DNA of 34,345 nt from Puniceicoccaceae bacterium 5H. GTDB taxonomy: Bacteria; Verrucomicrobiota; Verrucomicrobiia; Opitutales; Oceanipulchritudinaceae. Position 1 is the stretch's first letter, and every line of letters begins with the position of its first letter. The stretch is from NCBI GenBank assembly GCA_009772895.1, contig WOUP01000030.1, forward strand, positions 1 to 34,345, in the 5' to 3' direction. Below, piece by piece: positions 14,252 to 20,573 of this stretch. The translations under genes were made by a program, and so were the position numbers. Below the pieces are notes generated by a model, which had not been told where the DNA came from, searched no databases, and was given only the letters and a program-made list of their open reading frames with translations.

Positions 14252-14871
14252 TGCAGCAGTTGGCGGCGGGTGACGATGCCGCCCTGGGACACTTGATCGA
14301 CCGCTGGCAGCGCCCCGTGCTCGCCTTTGCCTACCGCTATGTGCAAGACCACGACGCCGCGCGCGAGCTGACACAGGAGACCTTCGTCCGCCTCTATCAG
14401 GCGCGGGGGCGGTTCCAGCCCGAGCGCGCCTTCCCGGCCTGGCTCTTCAAGATCGCCGCCAACCTCTGCCGAAACTACTTCCGCTGGAAGAAGCGTCACC
14501 CCGAGCAGCAGCTGGTGGATGCCGAGCCCGACCCGGCGCACCCCAGTGCCCCGGAGAGCGATCCCGCCGAGCGCGCCGCGCAACAAGACGACGCCGCTCG
14601 GGTAGCCGCAGCGGTCAAAGCTCTGCCCCACCGCCTGAAGGTGGCCGTGCTGCTGTATTACTACGAAGGCCGCAGCTACCGCGAGATTGCTGCCGTCATC
14701 GGCTGCTCCGAGCGCGGGGTCGAAACGCGCCTCTACCGCGCCCGAAATCTGCTAAGCGCCTCCCTCGGTCTTGAAGACGGAAAGGGCAAGGCGGGCGGCG
14801 CCCCGTCGAACTTTCCGCCCACGGCCGTAGCCCCCGCATTTACCACTCGCACCGCACAGAAGCAGTGCTAG
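14218..14871 (+). CDS. ECF-type RNA polymerase sigma factor
   Basis: The 217-residue protein has sigma region 2 (about 22-90), with AARELTQETFVRLYQAR (48-64) and AFPAWLFKIAANLCRNYFRW, and region 4 (about 133-185), with ALPHRLKVAVLLYYYEGRSY and a helix-turn-helix in EIAAVIGCSERGVETRL. A 30-residue low-complexity tail follows. ECF factors redirect RNA polymerase to stress or envelope promoters. Its ATG lies inside the upstream anti-sigma-like gene (34-bp overlap), so translation is probably coupled. The order, regulator before sigma, is the reverse of many ECF operons. Its stop abuts the cytidylyltransferase start, suggesting co-transcription. Confidence 0.93.
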   Translation: MDASPYTDADLMQQLAAGDDAALGHLIDRWQRPVLAFAYRYVQDHDAARELTQETFVRLYQARGRFQPERAFPAWLFKIAANLCRNYFRWKKRHPEQQLVDAEPDPAHPSAPESDPAERAAQQDDAARVAAAVKALPHRLKVAVLLYYYEGRSYREIAAVIGCSERGVETRLYRARNLLSASLGLEDGKGKAGGAPSNFPPTAVAPAFTTRTAQKQC

Positions 14872-14881
14872 GGTGCCCTCC

Positions 14882-15562
14882 ATGCGCGTGGCGGTAGAGA
14901 TCCCCCTCAAGGCCCGGTCGAGCACCCGGGTACCCAACAAGAACTTCCGCGATCTGTGCGGCAAACCGCTTTGCTGCTGGCTGCTGGACGAGCTCACACG
15001 CTGCGCCCCGGCGGAGTGGGACCTGTTTATCGACTCCGAGAGCGCGAGCGTGATGGACAATTTCGAGGAGCGCTACGGCGAGCGCCTGCAGTTCCACCAA
15101 CGCCTGCCGTGGTTTGCCGGGGATCAGGCCAACGGCAACCACCTCATCCACCAGTTCGCGCTGCAACACCCGGACTACGACGTCTACCTGCAGCTCTTTG
15201 TCACCGCCGTCACGCTCAAGGGCGAGATCGTCCTGGAGAGCGTCACGCAGTTCCTCAACTGCCTGGACCGCTACGACTCGATGTTTCTCGTCACCCAAGA
15301 GCCCGGCTGGATCTGGTATCAAGGCCAGGCCGTCAACTACGATCCGCACCGCCCGGACGGACTGCCGCGCTCGCAGGACGCCCAGTATCTGCTCGAGACG
15401 ACCGGCCTCTACGCCATCACGCGCGACGCGGTCTTCCGCACCGGCTGCCGCATCGGCAACCAGCCCTTGCTCTACCCCGTGGAGCCCCAATACGCCCTCG
15501 ACATCGATACCATGCACGACCTGCGCGAGGCAGAACGTATCCTGGGCCTGGACCGGGGATAA
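14882..15562 (+). CDS. cytidylyltransferase (CMP-sialic/KDO-type sugar synthetase-like)
   Basis: The 226-residue protein begins MRVAVEIPLKARSSTRVPNK and continues NFRDLCGKPL, which matches the nucleotide-binding loop of NeuA/KdsB-type enzymes (IPARxxSxRxPxKNxxxxxGKPL). These enzymes couple CTP with an acidic sugar such as sialic, legionaminic or KDO-type sugars to give the CMP-sugar donor used by glycosyltransferases. Further segments, LQLFVTAVTLKG and YALDIDTMHDLREAERIL near the C-terminus, fit the family's middle and end. The ATG at 14882 is preferred because it begins the family match; a GTG at 14873 is in frame. It follows the sigma gene by 10 bp. Together with the nearby GNGPSL proteins it points to a local CMP-sugar glycan pathway, which is inference. 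Confidence 0.85.
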   Translation: MRVAVEIPLKARSSTRVPNKNFRDLCGKPLCCWLLDELTRCAPAEWDLFIDSESASVMDNFEERYGERLQFHQRLPWFAGDQANGNHLIHQFALQHPDYDVYLQLFVTAVTLKGEIVLESVTQFLNCLDRYDSMFLVTQEPGWIWYQGQAVNYDPHRPDGLPRSQDAQYLLETTGLYAITRDAVFRTGCRIGNQPLLYPVEPQYALDIDTMHDLREAERILGLDRG

Positions 15563-15596
15563 AACAAAACGGCCCGCCAGCGAGCACCGCGGGCCG
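15561..15596 (-). terminator. rho-independent terminator of the esterase gene
   Basis: CGGCCCGC (15570-15577) pairs perfectly with GCGGGCCG (15589-15596) around an 11-base loop. On the minus strand the stem is followed by TTTTGTTTTA, a good T-rich tail, so it ends the 15610-18384 transcript. It lies in the 47-bp gap between two convergent genes; the plus strand lacks a T-run. Confidence 0.85.
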
Positions 15597-15609
15597 CGAA
15601 AAACAGGCC

Positions 15610-18384
15610 CTACCGCACGGCAGACTGGAAGTTGAGCCGGAAGTAGACCGGTGCCGCGACCTTTGGGCGCACATGGAGGGTTGCCGGACCCACAAAGCCT
15701 TCCTCCGGCACAACCTCGGCGTAGGCACTCGCGTTGGCCAGCGCCCAGGACCGCGTCACCGGATCGAAGACCAGCTCGCGCGTCTCCCAGTTCACGAGGT
15801 CGGTCGACGACTGGAGATCAAACGTGCCTTGCAGCGACGCATCGGTGCTCAAGGGCAAGCCGACGGCCGCCCCTGCCGGGCTCACGGCCACAGTCGCAGG
15901 CTTCCACCCCTGCTCCGCCGGAGACAGGCCAAACAAGTATTCTTCATAATCCGTCAGGCCGTCGTGATCGAGATCGGCGTCGTCAGCATCGCCGGCCCCG
16001 AGAGACGCATACAGGGCCGACCACGTGCTGAAGTCCACCCCCATGGCCGGAGCGGCGAGACCGTCCACCGGTTCGGCCTGCGCCGCGATCCCGTTGGCGC
16101 CGTTCACTACCTGCTGCCCCCAATCGGTCAGGCCGTCGGCAGTCGCCAGGTCTGAACCGTCCGTGGTATTCTGCCACGCCCAGGCCGTGCAGCCCACCTG
16201 GTTGTCCGCCAGGCTCTGCATCAGTGACGTCAGGTAATGCGACTGGTTGTCCAGACGCGGCAGCAATAGCGGCACCTGGTCCGCCCGCTGTCCGCTCAGT
16301 TCCTGTTCGATTTCTCCTGGATTCATCGCTTCGAGCGGCATGAATACGCCCAGCAGCAGATTGTGCTCGGGCTCCAGCCGCCGTAGCGCATCTCCAAAAA
16401 AGGTCAGGGAATCCCAATCGGCACTATCGAGCATCAGAGGCACGCGGATGCCGCCATGGCGCGTGCGTAAGGTCTCGACCGCCGCCAGATACGCGTCGGC
16501 CCATGCTTCACCGTAATGGGGCGCCGTCTCGTCGTAAATCTCGAGCAGCAGGGTGTCTTCAAAGCGACGCAACACGCTCAAGTAGGCGGGGTCGGTCAAC
16601 TTCTCGGCCAGGGCGGGCAGCCCGTCGTTGCTCTCGACGCGGAGCAGCGGCACCATGCCGAGGTCGAGGCAGCGCCCCAGCACCCGGCTCAACGCCTCCG
16701 CCGACCCATGGGCCGGCCAGTTGATCCGCACGAGGTTGCTCTGCGAGCGCTCATGGATCTGCGTCAGTTCCGCCATGTCGTGCGCGGGATCGCCCGTAGC
16801 CAGGCTGTTGACGCCATAGCCGCGAAACTCCTGTCCCGCACCGTCGAACAAGCGCCCCTCGCGCACGAAAAACCCACTGGCGCCCGAGTCGGAGGACCGC
16901 ACCGGCTGACCGAGGTTAGAGACCACGTAGTCCGCCGGTTGCGTGCGGAACGGTGCTGCGGGCAAATCGGCTCCATTGTAGAGGTCGCCCGAAGCCACCT
17001 TGGACCACGCGTAGCGCGCCTGGGTCGGTTCGGACACGGTCGGATGCGAAACCACCACCGTCTCGCCGGCGATCACCGCGTTGGCCGCCACAAATTCGCC
17101 GTCGCTGCCCGCGATCTCGAACCAGTCGAGACTGCCGTCGCCCGCCTTCAGGCCGGCGGCGTGGTCGAAGTGCAGGCGCAAGCTGCTACCAGCGCGTTCC
17201 ATCCAGCGATAGAGGGGACCGCTACAGGCCAGCTCGGCCTCGCCGTAGACCTGCGAACGCGCCCAGAGGGCCATGCGGTGCCCCACCGGCTCCTTGCGCT
17301 TGGGGTGGATGTTGGCAAGCTCGTCCGGGTCGACCAGATCGACGGTTACCGCCATGCCCGTTTGCGGCAGAAACAGCGCCGATCCCTGCGCCTCCCAGAG
17401 CTCCGGTTCCTGACCCGGCCAGTATTCGGACCAGGGTGCGAGGTGGGCGAAGCAGAAGGGAAAGTCGCCCTGGCCCCACGCTCGTCGCCAGCCCTCGATC
17501 ATTTGAGGGAAGAGCTGGCTCAACTCCTCCGCGCGGCCCATATTGGTCTCGCCCTGATACCAGAGCACGCCCCGCATGGAGTAAGGGACGATGGGGGACA
17601 GCATCCCATTCCAGAGCACGCTCGGCGTCTGGTTGTCCGTGCTGTCAACGGGAGCCCAAGGCCCCTCGCCATGATAGTTGGCCACGCGCTGCAGATCCTC
17701 CGGGCTGGTCCAGGCCTCGCAGCTCGAGCCGCCCCAGGCGCATTGGATCAGCCCCACCGGCACATCCAGCTCCGTCTGCAGTTCCCGGCCAAAGAAGTAG
17801 CCGATCGCGCTGAAATTGCCGACGGAGGTCGGGCTGCAAGGCGCCCATTGGCGCAACTTCGCATCCCAGTAGCTGGCGGTGTCGGCCTGCTCGGTCGCAG
17901 CATTGGCCTCCCCCACCACCATGAGGCGGAGCTCGGGATAATCCGCGCTGGCGATGGCCTCAGGACCGCCCTCGATCGGCGTCTCGGCGCCCCACCCTGC
18001 CAGCGGGAGCTGCATGTTGGACTGGCCCGAAAGCACCCACACCTCTCCGATCAGCACGTCGGTATAGGTGATGGTGTTGGTGCCCGAGACGGTCACGGTA
18101 TAGGCCGTACCATCCGTGCGGGCAGCAGGCGTCGACAGCTGCAGGCTCCAGTTGCCGTCGGTGTCGGCGGTGGCGGTCACGGGCTGGGCACTCCAGCTGC
18201 CAGAGACGGAAACCGTTTCGCCCCTCGAGGCAGTGCCCCAGAAGTTCACCTGGCTCTGCTGTTGCAGGACCATATGGCTGGCAAAGACTTTGGGCAGAGA
18301 GACCGTCCCAAAGACGGTAGGGGAGAGCGTTGCAAGGCACGCGCAGGCAGCGGCCCTGCGGAAAACAGGGAGTGAAGGCATCAT
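15610..18384 (-). CDS. secreted sialate O-acetylesterase-like SGNH enzyme fused to a degenerate GH5-like domain
   Basis: The 924-residue protein begins MMPSLPVF and has a signal peptide (about 1-26). Residues 28-480 are a DUF303/sialate O-acetylesterase-type SGNH hydrolase: GQSNM with nucleophile Ser122, WYQGETN (275-281), and NIHPKRK with His360. Residues 503-770 resemble a GH5 mannanase/cellulase barrel: FFVREGRLFDGAGQEFRGYG (505-524), an LEIYDE strand with Glu619 in the acid/base place, and AWAWQN (734-739) then GLTDWGQQVVNGANGI. The nucleophile place (usual GEF) reads LLLPRLD, with Arg710 instead of Glu. Residues 800-820 form a calcium-type loop (DADLDHDGLTDYEEYL), and the last 90 residues match a C-terminal domain common in Verrucomicrobia. 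It should act outside the cell on acetylated glycans. The frame is open to 18483; the double Met at 18384/18381 starts the signal peptide. Confidence 0.88.
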   Translation of the reverse strand: MMPSLPVFRRAAACACLATLSPTVFGTVSLPKVFASHMVLQQQSQVNFWGTASRGETVSVSGSWSAQPVTATADTDGNWSLQLSTPAARTDGTAYTVTVSGTNTITYTDVLIGEVWVLSGQSNMQLPLAGWGAETPIEGGPEAIASADYPELRLMVVGEANAATEQADTASYWDAKLRQWAPCSPTSVGNFSAIGYFFGRELQTELDVPVGLIQCAWGGSSCEAWTSPEDLQRVANYHGEGPWAPVDSTDNQTPSVLWNGMLSPIVPYSMRGVLWYQGETNMGRAEELSQLFPQMIEGWRRAWGQGDFPFCFAHLAPWSEYWPGQEPELWEAQGSALFLPQTGMAVTVDLVDPDELANIHPKRKEPVGHRMALWARSQVYGEAELACSGPLYRWMERAGSSLRLHFDHAAGLKAGDGSLDWFEIAGSDGEFVAANAVIAGETVVVSHPTVSEPTQARYAWSKVASGDLYNGADLPAAPFRTQPADYVVSNLGQPVRSSDSGASGFFVREGRLFDGAGQEFRGYGVNSLATGDPAHDMAELTQIHERSQSNLVRINWPAHGSAEALSRVLGRCLDLGMVPLLRVESNDGLPALAEKLTDPAYLSVLRRFEDTLLLEIYDETAPHYGEAWADAYLAAVETLRTRHGGIRVPLMLDSADWDSLTFFGDALRRLEPEHNLLLGVFMPLEAMNPGEIEQELSGQRADQVPLLLPRLDNQSHYLTSLMQSLADNQVGCTAWAWQNTTDGSDLATADGLTDWGQQVVNGANGIAAQAEPVDGLAAPAMGVDFSTWSALYASLGAGDADDADLDHDGLTDYEEYLFGLSPAEQGWKPATVAVSPAGAAVGLPLSTDASLQGTFDLQSSTDLVNWETRELVFDPVTRSWALANASAYAEVVPEEGFVGPATLHVRPKVAAPVYFRLNFQSAVR

Positions 18385-18542
18385 GTAGGATTGGGGATGC
18401 GGGCGGATCGGGCCCGAGGAGGTGGAGGGATAACCAGCTAACAGGGGTATTTCAGAGATGAGCGCCGCCGTTACGCTATTCAAGCCCTTTCTGGATGCTT
18501 TTACTTCGACAGTGGGGGCGCCGCGGTCTCATATAGCGATTC
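18385..18542. other. divergent intergenic region
   Basis: 158 bp separate the esterase gene (minus) from cutA (plus). TATAGC (about 18534-18539) lies 5 bp before the cutA ATG, but no matching -35 element is clear. I see no other gene. Confidence 0.3.
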
Positions 18543-18878
18543 ATGGCCGAGATCTGGATTGGTTTCACGACCCTGGACGATCAGGGCAAGGCGCGTGAAC
18601 TCGCGGCGCAGCTGGTCGAGCAAAAGCTCGCCGCCTGCGTGCAACTCGAGGGCCCCGTCACCTCGTTCTTCCGGTGGGAAGGCGCCGCACAGCAGGAGCA
18701 GGAATACCGGCTGACGATCAAGTTCCCGCGTGAACACCTGGTGGACCTCGAGCGCTTTCTGCAAAAGCACCACCCCTACGATACCCCGGAGTGGATGGCG
18801 TTGCCGGCGGAGCGGATCGACCCCGCCTATGCGCGCTGGGCCCGCCGTTCCTGCCTCTCGGAGCAAGAAAACGCTTGA
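18543..18878 (+). CDS. cutA: CutA-like divalent-cation tolerance protein
   Basis: The 111-residue protein has the CutA signature layout: an N-terminal FTTLDDQGKARELAAQLVEQ (8-27), KLAACVQLEGPVTSFFRWEG (28-47), QEYRLTIKF (53-61), and HHPYDTPEWMALP (76-88), which corresponds to the conserved HPYExPE motif. CutA forms small trimers and is linked to copper and other divalent-cation tolerance, although its molecular job is unclear. It is cytoplasmic. It is followed 70 bp later by the small basic protein gene on the same strand. Confidence 0.92.
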   Translation: MAEIWIGFTTLDDQGKARELAAQLVEQKLAACVQLEGPVTSFFRWEGAAQQEQEYRLTIKFPREHLVDLERFLQKHHPYDTPEWMALPAERIDPAYARWARRSCLSEQENA

Positions 18879-18948
18879 TCACGCCGCGAAGGCATGCTTT
18901 CCTGTCCGCTTTTCCACACTTTCAACCTCCACTTTCAAGGATTCCACC

Positions 18949-19110
18949 ATGTCCCAACATCCCAGTTTCAAGGCCGGCGGCAGCGGTAAAAAGAAGGCCC
19001 GCAACGTGCTGAAGCGCTTCGAACGTGTCGCGCTCCTGCGTCAACGCGGCGAATGGAAAGAAGGCGATCGCGTGCAAGGGCTGAAGAAGACCCTCGCAGC
19101 CGAAGCCTAA
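18949..19110 (+). CDS. small basic protein of the Chlamydiae/Verrucomicrobia/Planctomycetes type
   Basis: The 53-residue protein starts MSQHPSFKAGGSGKKKARNV and continues LKRFERVALLRQRGEWKEGD, then GLKKT near the end. This matches the small basic protein family known from the PVC superphylum, with its conserved SxHxSl, RNVLKRFER and GxWxEG elements. The protein is rich in Lys and Arg, so it may bind nucleic acid or ribosomes; its function is not established. The ATG at 18949 follows a pyrimidine-rich leader without a clear Shine-Dalgarno sequence. A strong terminator follows 18 bp after the stop. It is a useful taxonomic marker in this window. Confidence 0.88.
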   Translation: MSQHPSFKAGGSGKKKARNVLKRFERVALLRQRGEWKEGDRVQGLKKTLAAEA

Positions 19111-19128
19111 GACTTCCCGCTTTACCCG

Positions 19129-19157
19129 GCCTGTTCACGATGTGGACAGGCTTTTTT
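19129..19157 (+). terminator. strong rho-independent terminator
   Basis: GCCTGTTCAC (19129-19138) pairs with GTGGACAGGC (19142-19151) through 10 pairs including one G-T, around a GAT loop, followed by six T residues. It terminates the cutA/small basic protein transcript. Confidence 0.93.
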
Positions 19158-19189
19158 GTGTCTGCTGATTCCAGTTTCCCCCTTACCCC

Positions 19190-19984
19190 ATGGCATTCCT
19201 GCAGGTCAACTTCTACTCCGAGGTGCTCCAGATGGCGAGCAGCCTCAACGTGATCCTTCCCGAGCGCGCCCGTGGTCAGATCGGCCTCGAAGGCAAGGCC
19301 AAGAGCGGCCCCCACCCCACGCTCTATTTGCTGCACGGCCTGTCCGACGATCAGACGATCTGGATGCGCCGCACCAGCATCGAGCGCTACGTCTCGCCGC
19401 TCGGCCTCGCCGTCATCATGCCCAACGTGCACCGCAGCTTTTATACGGACATGGTGGCAGGGCCGGACTACTGGACCTACGTCAGCGAAGAAGTCCCCGC
19501 CGTTGCCCGCGAGTTCTTTAACCTCTCCGACCGCCGCAAAGACAACTACGTCGCCGGCCTCAGCATGGGCGGTTACGGCGCCTTCAAGATGGGCCTGCGC
19601 AACCCCGAGCGCTGGAACGCCGCCGTGAGCCTCTCCGGCGCGCTCGACGTCACCCGCACGCTCGAGGGCCAGTGGAAGCAGGAGATGGCGCTCGTCTTCG
19701 GCCATATGGACCAGCTCACCGGCTCGAAGAACGACCTGTTTCACCTCATGAGCGAGGCCGCCCGCAAGGGCATCGACCTGCCGCGCCTCTGGGCCTGCTG
19801 CGGCACCAACGACTTTCTGCTCGATAGCAACCGCCAGTTCATGCAGCGCGCGAAAGACCTGAAGATCCCGGTCGAATATACCGAGACCGACGGCTATTAC
19901 CACGAGTGGGGCTACTGGGACAAAATGATCCAGCCCGCGCTCAAGTGGATGCTGGCGGGGCGGGCGGAAGCAGCGGACGCCTGA
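19190..19984 (+). CDS. esterase D/tributyrin-esterase-like alpha/beta hydrolase
   Basis: The 264-residue protein has the family's oxyanion region TLYLLHGLSDD (44-54), the nucleophile elbow GLSMGG with Ser125, Asp208 in GTNDFLLD, and His238 in DGYYHEW, giving a complete Ser-Asp-His triad. The family includes tributyrin esterases, S-formylglutathione hydrolase relatives and acetyl-xylan esterases. No signal peptide is visible, so it is probably cytoplasmic; the substrate is not certain. The ATG at 19190 follows a C-rich leader without a Shine-Dalgarno sequence. Its last 44 bp overlap the end of the convergent membrane-protein gene on the other strand. Confidence 0.9.
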   Translation: MAFLQVNFYSEVLQMASSLNVILPERARGQIGLEGKAKSGPHPTLYLLHGLSDDQTIWMRRTSIERYVSPLGLAVIMPNVHRSFYTDMVAGPDYWTYVSEEVPAVAREFFNLSDRRKDNYVAGLSMGGYGAFKMGLRNPERWNAAVSLSGALDVTRTLEGQWKQEMALVFGHMDQLTGSKNDLFHLMSEAARKGIDLPRLWACCGTNDFLLDSNRQFMQRAKDLKIPVEYTETDGYYHEWGYWDKMIQPALKWMLAGRAEAADA

Positions 19985-20465
19985 GCTCCTGCGCCGCCCG
20001 GTGGTGCCACCACCCCATCACCGCGAGCTTGATCCCCAGCAGGAAGGTGAGCAGCAACAGGCTGAAGCGCCAGCTCAGCACCAGGTAGCCGAGCCCGGTC
20101 ATGCCAAACTGCGCCGTCGCCTCTTCCAATTGACGCTGCAACATCGGCGGTAGCTGGTCGTAGACGCCCCGTAAATCGAGGTGCCACAGCACGCCCACCG
20201 CGATGGCCCACAAAAAGAGGATCCACAGCTGGTGCCAGCACAGCGCTTGTGCACGCCCCGGGGTGGGATGGTCGCGCAGCCGTCGGCTCAACCACAGCTC
20301 ACCGAGCCCAATGATCACCGGCAGCAGGACGCCCAGCCACACGTACCACGACCGATCCTCCAGCAGGCCCACGATGCCGATCAACCCCAACACGAGGTAG
20401 CTCCAGCCCATGACGCGACTGGCCTGGATCGAACGCCTTACCTTGGGTCGCGACGAGAGCACCAT
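19941..20465 (-). CDS. unknown membrane protein, about four spans
   Basis: The 174-residue protein has hydrophobic segments at about residues 19-35, 41-58, 78-96 and 128-149, separated by short charged loops; the C-terminus is proline-rich and basic. I recognise no family. The frame begins at a TTG at 20486, but the ATG at 20465 is a more likely start. Its 3' end overlaps the convergent esterase gene by 44 bp, unusual but possible for tail-to-tail genes. A gap of about 108 bp with a hairpin separates it from the TonB-dependent receptor gene upstream on the same strand. Confidence 0.65.
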   Translation of the reverse strand: MVLSSRPKVRRSIQASRVMGWSYLVLGLIGIVGLLEDRSWYVWLGVLLPVIIGLGELWLSRRLRDHPTPGRAQALCWHQLWILFLWAIAVGVLWHLDLRGVYDQLPPMLQRQLEEATAQFGMTGLGYLVLSWRFSLLLLTFLLGIKLAVMGWWHHRAAQELRRPLLPPAPPAST

Positions 20466-20521
20466 AGCTCTCGATATAAACACCAAACCACGCCCGGAAG
20501 CAAGCGGGCGCGAAGCCCCCC

Positions 20522-20563
20522 TTAAAAAGCAGGGCGCGTGAGCGCAGCCGAAACCTCGCTCAC
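20522..20563 (-). terminator. possible terminator after the TonB-dependent receptor gene
   Basis: GTGAGCG (20538-20544) and CGCTCAC (20557-20563) form a 7-bp stem with a 12-base loop. On the minus strand a TTTTT run follows about 9 bases after the stem. It lies 10 bp beyond the receptor stop codon. The spacing before the T-run makes it a modest candidate. Confidence 0.45.
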
Positions 20564-20573
20564 ACGAAAGAGG

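Noticed and set aside
16516-18375. 619-residue open frame antisense to the esterase fusion
   Set aside because: Low-complexity Arg, Ala, His and Gly content with no recognisable motif; the opposite strand encodes a clear enzyme.
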